A stretch of 64,000 nucleotides of DNA from CAXBCP01 sp963974055 (GTDB lineage: Bacteria; Pseudomonadota; Alphaproteobacteria; MPNO01; UBA830). The notes beneath the pieces are model-generated. The model was not told the DNA's origin, ran no database searches, and was given only the letters and a program-made list of their open reading frames with translations. Position numbers and translations under genes: made by a program. Shown here in pieces: positions 16,833-25,813 of the stretch. Where the stretch lies: contig CAXBCP010000021.1 of the NCBI GenBank assembly GCA_963974055.1, forward strand, positions 25,922 through 89,921, written 5' to 3'. Position 1 is the stretch's first letter. The number at the start of each line of letters is the position of its first letter.

Positions 16833-17963
16833 TCATGCGGCGATGGCTTCTGCGAGCAGGCGTTCGACATCGTCGAGATTCACGTCACGCGACACGAAGG
16901 CGTCGCCGATCGCCCGGGCGAGAATGAATGTCACCCGCCCGTCGCGCACCTTTTTGTCGTGGCCCATGTGGTGGATCAGCGGCGCAGGATCCCATTGCCG
17001 GCCCTGGGCCGACGGCAGTCCGGTCGGCAGTCCGGTCGCCCTGAAATGGCGCCGCGCCCTGTCGCTGTCCGATCGCGGGCACAGGCCCAGCATGACCGAC
17101 ATTTCCAGCGCCATGATCATGCCGATGGCGACGGCCTCGCCATGCAGCAGTTCAGGCCCGAAGCCGGTTTCGGCTTCCAGCGCATGGCCGAACGTGTGGC
17201 CGAAATTGAGCAATGCCCGAACCCCGTTTTCGCGCTCGTCCGCTGCGACGACGGCCGCTTTGGCGGCACAGCTTGTCCGCACGGCGTATTGCCGCGCGAT
17301 CCTGCCGGCTTCCCCCTCGCCGCCGATGACCGCCGCGCCGTTGGCTTCGAGCCAGTCGAAAAATTCCGCGTCGCGGATCAGGCCGTATTTCACGACCTCG
17401 GCGTATCCCGAAAGCAGTTCCCGCCGGGGCAGGGTATCGAGCGCCCCGGTATCTGCGATCACCAGTTTCGGCTGGTAGAACGCGCCCGCCAGGTTCTTGC
17501 CGTGCCGTGTGTTCAGTCCGGTCTTGCCGCCGACCGAGCTGTCGACCTGGGCCAGCAGGGTGGTGGGAATCTGGACGAAATTAATGCCCCGCAGAATGAC
17601 GCTCGCGGCAAAACCGGTAATATCGCCGATGACGCCGCCCCCCAGCGCGATCAGCGTCGACGACCGTTCGGGCGCTGCATCGAGCACGGTGTTGACGATG
17701 TTCTCCAGGGTCGCGAAGGCCTTTGTGCTTTCGCCGGCCGGCAGGACGATCGATTGCGCGTCGAGATCCGCCTCACGGAGCGATGCCATGACGGTATCGA
17801 GATACAGCGGCGCCACCGTTTCGTCGGTGACGACCCAGCACCGGCCGCCGCCGGCGGCAGCACGGATCGCGGATCCCGTGGAGGCCAGCAGGTCCGCGCC
17901 GACGAGAATGTCGTATGACCGGTCGTTCAGGTCGACCCGCAGACTTTCACCGGTTTCGGTCAT
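16833..17963 (-). CDS. aroB: 3-dehydroquinate synthase
   Basis: 376 residues. It catalyses the NAD+- and metal-dependent cyclisation of DAHP to 3-dehydroquinate, step 2 of the shikimate pathway. Seen in the sequence: ALGGGVIGDITGFAASVILRG (NAD-binding region, GGGVIGD), TTLLAQVDSSVGGKTGLN, a metal-binding E in SGYAEVVKYGL, and FGHTFGHALE with the two metal-ligand His. Its ATG overlaps the aroK stop as ATGA, so translation is coupled. The family's usual aroK-aroB order is kept. Confidence 0.97.
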   Translation of the reverse strand: MTETGESLRVDLNDRSYDILVGADLLASTGSAIRAAAGGGRCWVVTDETVAPLYLDTVMASLREADLDAQSIVLPAGESTKAFATLENIVNTVLDAAPERSSTLIALGGGVIGDITGFAASVILRGINFVQIPTTLLAQVDSSVGGKTGLNTRHGKNLAGAFYQPKLVIADTGALDTLPRRELLSGYAEVVKYGLIRDAEFFDWLEANGAAVIGGEGEAGRIARQYAVRTSCAAKAAVVAADERENGVRALLNFGHTFGHALEAETGFGPELLHGEAVAIGMIMALEMSVMLGLCPRSDSDRARRHFRATGLPTGLPSAQGRQWDPAPLIHHMGHDKKVRDGRVTFILARAIGDAFVSRDVNLDDVERLLAEAIAA

Positions 17964-18589
17964 TCTGCTGCCGCATCGGTATGTTGGCCATCGTGCCCGG
18001 CGCTGTCTTCACGGGCGCCGCCGTGGCGGTCCCGCAGGGCGTCGAGAACCTTTTTCACCGTAATGTCCGGCGATTCAGTGCCGGATTCCACGGTGACATC
18101 CGCCTCCGCATAGGCCGGGTAGCGTTCCGCCATCAGGCGCTCCAGGGTTTCGCGTTTGTCGCCGTTCTTCAGAAGGGGCCGGTTATTGCGGCGCGATACG
18201 CGCTGCAACAGAACTTCGATATCCGCTTTCAGCCATACCGAAATACCGTTCCGGCGCACGTTTTCTCGGGTCTCCGGGCTGGCGAACGCACCACCGCCCG
18301 TCGCGACAACGCGCGGCGTTTCTTCCAGCAGCCGGGAAATGACCCGGCGCTCGCCGTCGCGGAACGCCTGTTCGCCGTAGCGCGCAAATATCTCTTCTAT
18401 CGAGCAATCCGCCGCGGCTTCGATTTCCAGGTCCGCATCGACAAACGGCATGCCGAGTTTCTGGGCAAGGCGCTTGCCGACGCAGGTTTTCCCGGCTCCC
18501 ATCAGGCCGACCAGCACGATCGACCGGTCGGGCGGCGCGCCGGACGTTGCGGGCGGGGTCTGTGATTCGGATGTTTCTCGGGCAGACAT
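17960..18589 (-). CDS. aroK: Shikimate kinase
   Basis: 209 residues from ATG 18589. The P-loop GLMGAGKT is at residues 28-35. It has DADLEIE for Mg/shikimate binding, FRDGERR and the GGGAFASPE glycine motif, and a lid region RNNRPLL. It phosphorylates shikimate at O3. The ~20-residue Ser/Thr/Pro-rich N-terminal extension is longer than in E. coli AroK. An in-frame GTG at 18727 would add 46 more residues with no family match; the ATG is preferred although its Shine-Dalgarno is poor. The stop overlaps the aroB start. Confidence 0.94.
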   Translation of the reverse strand: MSARETSESQTPPATSGAPPDRSIVLVGLMGAGKTCVGKRLAQKLGMPFVDADLEIEAAADCSIEEIFARYGEQAFRDGERRVISRLLEETPRVVATGGGAFASPETRENVRRNGISVWLKADIEVLLQRVSRRNNRPLLKNGDKRETLERLMAERYPAYAEADVTVESGTESPDITVKKVLDALRDRHGGAREDSAGHDGQHTDAAAE

Positions 18590-18593
18590 GGTT

Positions 18594-18737
18594 TCAGTGC
18601 CGGGATGTGGTGGCGGCAATCGGGTTGGCCGCCGGGACCACGGCCAGATCGGCGCCGAACCGTTTATTGGCCGAGCGAGACGTTGAAAGCTTTCCCGGCA
18701 GCCGATAAACTGCCTCGAAATCGCCACAAATATTCAT
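18594..18737 (-). CDS. Possible 47-codon leader ORF before aroK
   Basis: ATG 18737 is preceded by a perfect AGGAGG (18740-18745), but only 2 nt away, which is too close for good initiation. The frame runs 47 codons and stops 4 nt before the aroK ATG, a spacing that would allow translational coupling. The product is not rich in aromatic residues, so a classical attenuation leader is not supported. I do not recognise the product. It may be chance; the strong Shine-Dalgarno is the only reason to list it. Confidence 0.25.
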   Translation of the reverse strand: MNICGDFEAVYRLPGKLSTSRSANKRFGADLAVVPAANPIAATTSRH

Positions 18738-18882
18738 TACCTCCTGAATATACGACGAAATATCGTTTGTGTCGCCAATTGTGTAACCAGATTCGCGCTC
18801 CGCATTACCCGCTGTCCCGGCCCCGGCCGGTCGGCGTTTAGGACTGGCGGCGAATCGCAAAACCGGACAGGGTCGCGCCTGC

Positions 18883-19023
18883 ATGAAAAAGCTAGCATCG
18901 ATCGTCATCATAGGCGCGCTGATCGTGTTGATCGGCGGCGGATTGTTTCTCGCCACCTGGGAAATCCCCGTGCCCGCCACGGAAATCGAAAGAACGATTC
19001 CCAATGACCGTTTCCCGCGCTAA
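18883..19023 (+). CDS. 46-residue single-span membrane peptide
   Basis: The ATG at 18883 opens a 46-codon frame: a Lys-rich start (MKK), a hydrophobic span of about 18 residues (SIVIIGALIVLIGGGLFLA), then a short polar tail (WEIPVPATEIERTIPNDRFPR). The tail ending in IPxxRFPR resembles short unannotated peptides I associate with the same position, upstream of a secreted protein and xerD, in other Rhodospirillales. That is recall, not a search. Its last 20 nt overlap the start of the next gene (ATG 19004) in another frame, which suggests translational coupling. The likely topology is N-in with a periplasmic tail. The function is unknown. Confidence 0.65.
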   Translation: MKKLASIVIIGALIVLIGGGLFLATWEIPVPATEIERTIPNDRFPR

Positions 19024-20875
19024 GCGCTCGGCGGTTCGCCGCGGCGGATTGCGTCAGGCGGTTGCCGGTATATCTACATTTATCTTCGCTTTGGTCGCCG
19101 CCGGCACCGTCGTGCCGGGTGGTGCCGACGCGCAGCTTCAACTGCGCCGCCCGACGCCTGTCGTCACCCCGTCGGCCGAAACGCCGCCTGCGGCCGAACC
19201 GGCGGAAACGGCGCCGGAAAGCGCTCCGACGGCGCCGGCGCCCGCGGGCGTTACCGTTGCGCCGCGGCCGCTCGATGACGCGGGGATTACCGTCAACCGG
19301 CTGGAATCGGTGGATCCTGACGCGATCGGGCTGCTCACCGACGGCCAGGGCGGGTTCGCACAGAATATGTGGCAGGGCGCCGAATGGGCTCTTGTCCGTG
19401 GGTTGATGCCGCGCATCCCGGCCGGCTCGCCGTCCCCCACGTTGCGTGACATCGCGACGCGACTGCTGATTTCCCAGGCAAGCGTTCCCGTGGGCAAGCC
19501 GTTGGAAGCGAGTTTCGTCGCCCTGCGGGTCGATCGCCTGCTCGCGGCGGGCGACGTGGCGAATGCGCTGGCATTGCTGCGGATTACGCCGGACGAACGC
19601 CGCGACGAGGCGCTATCGCGTACCCGGGTCGAAGCGCTGTTCTTCAACAACAACAATTCGGGCGCCTGCAAGGCAATCCGCAACGGCGCCGACGAATATT
19701 CCGGATTGTACTGGTCGCAGGCGCAGGCATTTTGTCTGGCGCTTTCCGGCGAGCATGCCCGCGCATCGTTGATCGCCGATCTGCTGCGCGAACGCGAAAG
19801 CGAAATCGAGCCGCTGTTTTTTGCCGCGATCGACGCTCTCGCCGGGAGCAAGGGCGGCGAAAGCCCGACGCTCAGGACCCCGCTGGCCCTGCACCTGTCG
19901 ATGATGCGGGCCGCCGGTTTCCGGTTTCCGGCTGAAATCGTCGAGACCGGGCAGGCATCCATTCTGCGCGCAGTGGCGCTGGCGCCGAATGCGGATCTCG
20001 ACATACGGCTGATTGCGGCGGAAAAGGCGCAACGGATCGGGGCGCTGTCGGGAGATGAAATCGTCGGGCTGGCTCTCGGTATTCCGTTTTCGAAACAGGA
20101 GCTCAACGGTCCGATCTCCGCCGCCGAGGAAAGCTGGACCCTGCGCACCCGCGCCTTGTTGCTGCGGGCGGCCGCGTCCCAGCAGGTCGCGCTGGCCAAG
20201 GCCGAAGTTCTCCGCCGGGCCTGGGAGCTCGGCCGCGAACGCGACGGCTATGCCCAGATTGCCGGCGCCAGCGTATCCATCGTGGAGGCGATCGACCCGG
20301 CTGCCGAACTGATCTGGTTCGCGCGCGATGCGGCACAGGTATTGTTCGCCGCCGGGCGCAGCGAAAAGGCGCTCGGATGGTATGTCGTCGCCGCCGACGA
20401 CGCGGGACGGATCGAGGAAGCACGGGTTGCCGAGGCCGCCCTGTGGCCGCTCGCCGTTCTTGCCGACCGCCAGGAGACGGTGCCGTTCACGCCGGAACGC
20501 CTGCGCGCGTGGTTCGAAGCGCGGCGCCAGGCGGACCCTCAAAAGGCCCGCCGCGAAGCGCTGGCTTTTTTCACGCTGCTGGACGCCATAGGGAAAACGA
20601 TCCCGCCCGATATGTGGCAGATGCTGCTGGACAGCCCGTTTTCGACGGACGATCCGTCATTGAGCCCCGCATGGTCCCATAGGCTTTCCGGCGCATCGGC
20701 AGGGGCGCGCGTCGGCGAAGCCGTGCTGCTGACGGTCGTCGGCGCCGGCGAATCGACGAACGGACAGCTGACGCTGGCGGATGGCGCACGCGCAATTTCG
20801 GCACTGCGGCAGCTCGGCCTGACGCCTGAATCGCACCGGCTGGCAGTAGAAGCCGCGGTGGCGGCCGGCCTGTGA
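19004..20875 (+). CDS. Secreted alpha-helical repeat protein, unknown function
   Basis: 623 residues. The Arg-rich N-terminus and hydrophobic stretch (GISTFIFALVAAGTVVPGGADA) form a signal peptide with probable cleavage after ADA. A Pro/Ala/Thr-rich linker (about residues 50-90) follows, and then ~500 residues of Ala/Leu-rich helices without cofactor or catalytic motifs, suggesting a TPR- or Sel1-like superhelical scaffold in the periplasm. I do not recognise a named family. The start overlaps the 46-residue peptide gene by 20 nt and the TGA stop overlaps the xerD GTG, so the three genes look translationally coupled. Confidence 0.8.
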   Translation: MTVSRAKRSAVRRGGLRQAVAGISTFIFALVAAGTVVPGGADAQLQLRRPTPVVTPSAETPPAAEPAETAPESAPTAPAPAGVTVAPRPLDDAGITVNRLESVDPDAIGLLTDGQGGFAQNMWQGAEWALVRGLMPRIPAGSPSPTLRDIATRLLISQASVPVGKPLEASFVALRVDRLLAAGDVANALALLRITPDERRDEALSRTRVEALFFNNNNSGACKAIRNGADEYSGLYWSQAQAFCLALSGEHARASLIADLLRERESEIEPLFFAAIDALAGSKGGESPTLRTPLALHLSMMRAAGFRFPAEIVETGQASILRAVALAPNADLDIRLIAAEKAQRIGALSGDEIVGLALGIPFSKQELNGPISAAEESWTLRTRALLLRAAASQQVALAKAEVLRRAWELGRERDGYAQIAGASVSIVEAIDPAAELIWFARDAAQVLFAAGRSEKALGWYVVAADDAGRIEEARVAEAALWPLAVLADRQETVPFTPERLRAWFEARRQADPQKARREALAFFTLLDAIGKTIPPDMWQMLLDSPFSTDDPSLSPAWSHRLSGASAGARVGEAVLLTVVGAGESTNGQLTLADGARAISALRQLGLTPESHRLAVEAAVAAGL

Positions 20876-21795
20876 CGGTTCGGACCGAATACCCCCATAT
20901 CGGCGCATTCCTCGAAATGATGATGGCGGAACGCGGCGCGTCGTTGAATACGCATGACGCCTATCTGCGCGATCTGACGCAATACCTGGACCACCTGGCC
21001 GCCGCCGGCCGGGATGGAAAGTCGGCGGAGACGCAGGATGTCCGCGACTTTCTCGCGGGGCTCTCGGCCAACGGGCTCGCGGCGCGGACTCAGGCGCGAA
21101 AGCTTTCCGCCGTTCGCCAGTTCCACGGGTTCCTGGTGCTCGAAGCGGTGCGCCCGGACGACCCGACCTCCACCGTCGATGCGCCGCGTCTCGGGCGGCC
21201 TCTGCCCAAGGTTTTGCGGTTCGACGAAGTCGGCGCGCTGCTGGAAGCCGCACGCGCCGCCGACGGCTGGCGCGGGGCACGGCTTTTGACCTTGCTTGAA
21301 ATTCTGTATGCGACGGGACTTCGCGTGTCGGAGCTGGTCAGCCTTCGCCTGTCCTCGTTGTCGCGCGACGGCCGGATCGTCACGGTGCGCGGCAAGGGCG
21401 GCAAGGAACGCCTGGTGCCGCTCGGCGATGCGGCGCGGCGGGCGATCGACGACTGGCTGCCCCTGCGGACAAGCCTGCTGAAGGAACAGCGCAGGGCTGT
21501 GCCGTGGCTGTTTCCGTCCCGCGCCGCTGCCGGGCATGTGACCCGGGACGCTTTCGCCAAGCAATTGCGCGAACTCGCGGTCGATGCCGGTCTTGACCCG
21601 GCGCGCGTCTCGCCGCATGTGTTACGTCATGCCTTTGCGACGCACCTGCTCGCCAATGGCGCAGACCTCAGAAGCGTTCAACAGATGCTCGGACATTCCG
21701 ATATATCGACCACCCAAATCTATACCCATGTGCTTGACGAGCGGCTGAAGTCGCTGGTCCAGGACGTTCATCCCCTTGCAGGCATCCGGATCTGA
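20872..21795 (+). CDS. xerD: Tyrosine recombinase XerD
   Basis: 307 residues. The N-terminal SAM-like core-binding domain (ERGASLNTHDAYLRDLTQYLDHL) is followed by the catalytic domain with all residues present: R151 (ATGLRVSEL), K175 (GKGGKER), H249-x-x-R252 (HVLRHAFATHLL), H275 (LGHSDISTTQ) and nucleophile Y284 (IYTHV). With XerC it resolves chromosome dimers at dif during division. XerC and XerD are close in sequence; the context upstream of accA and the size favour XerD. The start is GTG 20872, overlapping the preceding stop as GTGA. Confidence 0.93.
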   Translation: MTVRTEYPHIGAFLEMMMAERGASLNTHDAYLRDLTQYLDHLAAAGRDGKSAETQDVRDFLAGLSANGLAARTQARKLSAVRQFHGFLVLEAVRPDDPTSTVDAPRLGRPLPKVLRFDEVGALLEAARAADGWRGARLLTLLEILYATGLRVSELVSLRLSSLSRDGRIVTVRGKGGKERLVPLGDAARRAIDDWLPLRTSLLKEQRRAVPWLFPSRAAAGHVTRDAFAKQLRELAVDAGLDPARVSPHVLRHAFATHLLANGADLRSVQQMLGHSDISTTQIYTHVLDERLKSLVQDVHPLAGIRI

Positions 21796-21797
21796 AT

Positions 21798-22769
21798 ATG
21801 GCAGAAACCCGCGTACACGCGTTCCTCGATTTCGAAAAACCCATCGCCGAGCTTGAAGGCAAGATCGAAGAGCTGCGGCATCTCAGCGACGACGGCGAAA
21901 TCAGCATCGTCGACGAGGTCGAACGGCTTCAGTCCCGGGTCGACCGCCAGCTGACGCAGACCTATTCAAAGCTCACGGCCTGGCAGAAGGTCCAGGTGGC
22001 GCGCCACCCGGCGCGGCCGCACTGCCTGGAATATGTAAAGGGGTTGTTCACCGATTTTACGCCGCTTGCCGGCGACCGCGGCTATGCCGAGGACAACGCC
22101 ATCATCGGCGGACTCGGCCGGTTCGAGGGACGGTCCGTTGTCGTGATCGGCCAGGAAAAGGGCCACGACACCGAATCCCGCGTAAAGCACAATTTCGGAA
22201 TGGCGCGTCCCGAGGGATACCGCAAGGCGCAGCGGCTGATGCACCTGGCCGATCGGTTCGGCCTGCCGGTGATCACCTTTGTAGACACCGCCGGCGCCTA
22301 TCCCGGTATCGGGGCGGAAGAGCGCGGTCAGGCCGAAGCGATAGCAAGGTCTATCGAAGTCTGCCTCGATATCAATGTACCGATCGTCAGCCTTGTCATC
22401 GGCGAGGGCGGATCGGGCGGGGCGATTGCGATCGCCGCGGCAAATCGCATCCTGATGCTGGAGCATTCCGTCTATTCCGTGATCTCGCCCGAAGGCTGTG
22501 CATCGATCCTGTGGCGTGATGGCGGCCATGCCACGGATGCGGCCAATGCGCTGAAACTGACGGCGCAGGATCTGCTTCAGCTCGGCGTAATCGACGAAAT
22601 CGTTCCCGAACCGACCGGTGCGGCCCATCGCAACGGCGCGGCAACGATCGAGACCGCCGGCGCCGCGATCCGGAAATGCCTGGACGAGCTTCGCGGGCTG
22701 GACGGCTCGGTACTGCGTCAGCAGCGGCGCGACAAGTTCCTTAAAATGGGCGATACCACGGGAATCTGA
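21798..22769 (+). CDS. accA: Acetyl-CoA carboxylase carboxyltransferase subunit alpha
   Basis: 323 residues, the usual length. The N-terminal helix LDFEKPIAELEGKIEEL and the carboxyltransferase core are present. The core includes GQEKGHDTESRVKHNFGMARPEGYRKAQRLM, here read as GHDT and NFGMARPEGYRKA. The acyl-CoA region FVDTAGAYPGIGAEERGQAEAIA and the oxyanion motif GEGGSGGAIAI follow. With AccD it transfers CO2 from carboxybiotin to acetyl-CoA, the first step of fatty acid synthesis. The ATG lies 2 nt after the xerD stop, so the two are probably cotranscribed. Confidence 0.97.
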   Translation: MAETRVHAFLDFEKPIAELEGKIEELRHLSDDGEISIVDEVERLQSRVDRQLTQTYSKLTAWQKVQVARHPARPHCLEYVKGLFTDFTPLAGDRGYAEDNAIIGGLGRFEGRSVVVIGQEKGHDTESRVKHNFGMARPEGYRKAQRLMHLADRFGLPVITFVDTAGAYPGIGAEERGQAEAIARSIEVCLDINVPIVSLVIGEGGSGGAIAIAAANRILMLEHSVYSVISPEGCASILWRDGGHATDAANALKLTAQDLLQLGVIDEIVPEPTGAAHRNGAATIETAGAAIRKCLDELRGLDGSVLRQQRRDKFLKMGDTTGI

Positions 22770-22799
22770 TCCCGACGGCGGTTTGGCCCGGACGGGTCA

Positions 22800-22823
22800 G
22801 CTGCCGGGAAAGTCAGCGGCAGC
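22800..22823. terminator. Hairpin between convergent accA and secA
   Basis: GCTGCCG (22800-22806) and CGGCAGC (22817-22823) form a perfect 7-bp stem with a 10-nt loop in the 62-nt gap between the two convergent stops. No U-tract follows on either strand, so it may be only part of a Rho-dependent end. Confidence 0.35.
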
Positions 22824-22831
22824 GGGACCGG

Positions 22832-25633
22832 TCAGACCCGGCCGTGGCAATGCTTGAATTTCTTGCCGGTGCCGCAGGGGCAGGTCGCGTTGCGCGGCAC
22901 TTTTCCCCAGGTTTCGGGGTCCTGCGGATCTACCCAGCGGCCGAGTGACTGGTTCAGCTCCCAGCCGGGCGGCGCGTCCGCCGGGTCGGTCCCGGCCCTC
23001 AGAGCGGTTGCGCCCTGCGGCTGCATAACGGCTGCCGGATGCATTCCCTGGCCGCCGCCGCCCGCATTGGCGTCTGCGAAGGCGGGATCGACGCGGGTTT
23101 CATGCATTTCCTGTTCGGCCTGTTCCATCGCCGCCAGTTCTTCGGCGTCTATGGACAGTTCGAGATGGCACATTACGGACGTGACGGTTTCGCGCAGCGA
23201 ATTGAGCATTTCCTCGAACATGTCGAAGGCTTCGCGCTTGTATTCGTTGAGCGGGTCCTTCTGGCCATAGGCGCGCAGCCCGATCCCCTGGCGCAGGTGA
23301 TCGAGCGCCAGCAGGTGTTCTTTCCACGACTGGTCGAGCAATTGCAGCAACAGGCTCTTTTCCGCCATGCGCATCAGCTCGGCGCCGTAATTCGCGGTTT
23401 TGGCCGCCATTTTCCGCGCCGCTTCCTTCATCAGCCGGTCGCGGATTTCCTCCTCCGCGATGCCTTCCTCCGATGCCCATTCCTTGATCGGCAGGTCGAG
23501 GTCGAGCAGGCGGACCGCTTCTTCGTGAAGCGCGTCCGTGTCCCACTGTTCGGCATAGGCCTTTTCCGGGATGCAGCGGGAAACGACATCGTCGATGGCC
23601 TGTTCGCGCATTTCGACAACCGTTTCCGAAACGTCCTCGGCGGTCATCAGCTCCTTGCGCTGTTCGTAGATGACCTTGCGCTGGTCGTTCATCACGTCGT
23701 CGAATTTCAGCAGGTTCTTGCGGATTTCGTAATTGCGCTCTTCGACTTTTTTCTGCGCCTTCTCCAGCGCCTTGTTGATCCACGGATGGATGATCGCTTC
23801 GCCTTCTTCGAGGCCGAGCTTGCGCAGCATGGTGTCGATGCGCTCCGACCCGAAGATGCGCATCAGGTCGTCTTCCAGCGACAGGTAGAACTTCGACCGC
23901 CCCGGATCGCCCTGGCGTCCGGACCGGCCGCGCAGCTGGTTGTCGATGCGCCGTGCTTCGTGGCGTTCGGTGCCCATGACATACAACCCGCCCGCTTCCA
24001 TCACGATCTTCTTCGCAGCGGCGGCGTCGGATTCGATCTTGGCCGTCAGTTCCGCGCGCGCGGCTTCGCGCTGCGCTTCCGGCAGGGCGGCGACCTGTTG
24101 TTCGATCTGCATGTCCACATTGCCGCCGAGCTGAATGTCGGTGCCGCGGCCGGCCATGTTGGTGGCGATCGTCACCGCGCCGGGCTGGCCGGCCTGGGCG
24201 ATGATAAACGCTTCCTGTTCGTGGAACCGGGCGTTGAGCACGTGGTGCTGGATATTGTTTTTCTTCAGGAGCTCCGACAGCAGTTCCGATTTTTCGATCG
24301 ACACCGTGCCCACCAGGACCGGCTGGTTCTTGGCCTGGGCCTCGCGGATGTCTTCCATGATCGCGTTGAACTTTTCTTCGGCCGTACGATAGACCTCGTC
24401 GTCCTCGTCGATGCGGACCTGGTCGACATTCGTCGGGATTTCGACGACTTCAAGGCCATAGATTTCCGCGAACTCGCCGGCTTCCGTCATCGCCGTGCCG
24501 GTCATGCCGGCAAGCTTCGGATAAAGCCGGAAATAGTTCTGGAACGTGATCGAGGCGAGGGTCTGGTTCTCGTTCTGGACGGTGACGCCTTCCTTTGCTT
24601 CCAGCGCCTGGTGCAGACCTTCGGAAAACCGCCGTCCTTCCATCATGCGACCGGTGAATTCGTCGATGATGATGATCTGGTCATCCTTGACGATGTAATC
24701 GGTGTCGCGCTGGAACAGGGTATGGGCGCGCAGCGCCTGCTGTACGTGGTGCACCAGCGACACGTTGGTGATGTCGTAAAGCGTGGCATCGCCGAGCAGG
24801 CCCATCTCGCCGAGGATGCGTTCGACGTTCTCGGTGCCGGTTTCGGTAAGCGTGACCGCGCGCTGTTTTTCGTCTTTTTCGAAGTCTTCGGCGCCCAGTT
24901 GCGGAATGACCTTGTCGATGGCCGCATATGTATCGGCGGCGTCCTCCGCCGGACCGGAAATGATCAGCGGCGTGCGCGCCTCGTCGATGAAGATGTTATC
25001 GACCTCGTCGACGATCGCGTAATGGAACTCGCGCTGGACCATCTCGTCGATGCGGAAATTCATATTGTCGCGCAGATAGTCGAAACCGTATTCGTTATTC
25101 GTACCGTAGGTGATGTCGCAGGCATAGGCGCGCTGGCGTTCGGCATTGTCGAGCCCGTGTTCGATGCAGCCGACGGTCATGCCGAGAAATTCGTAGACCA
25201 CGCCCATCCATGCCGCGTCGCGCGAGGCGAGGTAATCGTTGACCGTCACAACGTGAACGCCCTTGCCGGTGATCGCGTTCAGATAGACCGGCAGCGTGGA
25301 CACCAGCGTCTTACCTTCGCCGGTGCGCATCTCGGAGATCTTGCCCTGATGAAGCACCATGCCGCCGAGAAGCTGCACATCGTAGTGCCGCTGGCCGAGG
25401 GTGCGCTTCGCGGCTTCCCTGACCGTGGCGAAGGCTTCGACCATCATGTCGTCCAGCGATTCGCCGTCTGCGTAGCGCTTGCGGAATTCTTCGGTGCGCG
25501 CCTTTAACTGATCGTCCGTCAGCTTCTCGAACTCAGGCTCGATCGCATTGATCTCTGCGACCAGGGCCTGGAGCCGCTTTACCTCACGATCATTGGCGCT
25601 GCCAAAAATACGCTGCGCAATCGATTGTAACAT
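22832..25633 (-). CDS. secA: Preprotein translocase ATPase SecA
   Basis: 933 residues. DEAD-type motor: MRTGEGKTLVSTLP (Walker A), the VDEVDNIFIDEARTPLIISGP region (DEVD box), the preprotein cross-linking domain, TNMAGRGTDIQLGG (motif V), and GRSGRQGDPGRS (motif VI). The helical scaffold and wing follow. The C-terminal linker ends in a zinc-binding SEC-C tail with C918, C920, C929 and H930, which contacts SecB and the ribosome. It drives export of unfolded preproteins through SecYEG. It stands alone on the minus strand; the neighbouring parvulin on the other strand acts on exported proteins. Confidence 0.98.
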   Translation of the reverse strand: MLQSIAQRIFGSANDREVKRLQALVAEINAIEPEFEKLTDDQLKARTEEFRKRYADGESLDDMMVEAFATVREAAKRTLGQRHYDVQLLGGMVLHQGKISEMRTGEGKTLVSTLPVYLNAITGKGVHVVTVNDYLASRDAAWMGVVYEFLGMTVGCIEHGLDNAERQRAYACDITYGTNNEYGFDYLRDNMNFRIDEMVQREFHYAIVDEVDNIFIDEARTPLIISGPAEDAADTYAAIDKVIPQLGAEDFEKDEKQRAVTLTETGTENVERILGEMGLLGDATLYDITNVSLVHHVQQALRAHTLFQRDTDYIVKDDQIIIIDEFTGRMMEGRRFSEGLHQALEAKEGVTVQNENQTLASITFQNYFRLYPKLAGMTGTAMTEAGEFAEIYGLEVVEIPTNVDQVRIDEDDEVYRTAEEKFNAIMEDIREAQAKNQPVLVGTVSIEKSELLSELLKKNNIQHHVLNARFHEQEAFIIAQAGQPGAVTIATNMAGRGTDIQLGGNVDMQIEQQVAALPEAQREAARAELTAKIESDAAAAKKIVMEAGGLYVMGTERHEARRIDNQLRGRSGRQGDPGRSKFYLSLEDDLMRIFGSERIDTMLRKLGLEEGEAIIHPWINKALEKAQKKVEERNYEIRKNLLKFDDVMNDQRKVIYEQRKELMTAEDVSETVVEMREQAIDDVVSRCIPEKAYAEQWDTDALHEEAVRLLDLDLPIKEWASEEGIAEEEIRDRLMKEAARKMAAKTANYGAELMRMAEKSLLLQLLDQSWKEHLLALDHLRQGIGLRAYGQKDPLNEYKREAFDMFEEMLNSLRETVTSVMCHLELSIDAEELAAMEQAEQEMHETRVDPAFADANAGGGGQGMHPAAVMQPQGATALRAGTDPADAPPGWELNQSLGRWVDPQDPETWGKVPRNATCPCGTGKKFKHCHGRV

Positions 25634-25652
25634 TACGAATCCTTAGTCTGAA

Positions 25653-25688
25653 AAACCCGGCCACTATACCCGCCGGGTTTCCTGTCAA
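25653..25688 (-). promoter_or_regulatory. secA promoter region with 9-bp inverted repeat
   Basis: On the minus strand, TTGACA (25688-25683) and TATAGT (25668-25663) are separated by only 14 nt. A perfect inverted repeat AAACCCGGC / GCCGGGTTT (25653-25661 and 25672-25680, 10-nt loop) surrounds the TATAGT. The minus-strand copy ends in a run of T, so it is also terminator-like. It could be an operator over the promoter or an attenuator of an upstream start. Confidence 0.4.
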
Positions 25689-25813
25689 GTTTGGGGACGA
25701 TCCGGGCGGACAATATCATATATGGGAATTGCCGCACACATATGCAGCATCTCGGTTCGAGTCAATCTAAACGGTCTCGGGCGGGCTGGATTCCGGTAAA
25801 AAACGCGTTATTT

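Noticed and set aside
20872..21795. Tyrosine recombinase as a sign of an integrated element
   Set aside because: It is the housekeeping XerD type in a core-gene context (before accA), with no attachment-site repeats, phage genes or tRNA nearby.
23039..25507. An 822-codon open frame antisense to secA; similar long antisense frames over ptsP, clpB and the acyl-CoA genes
   Set aside because: They lie exactly opposite well-identified genes and read as His/Arg/Gly-rich chains with no family pattern. This is the expected result of GC-rich third positions.
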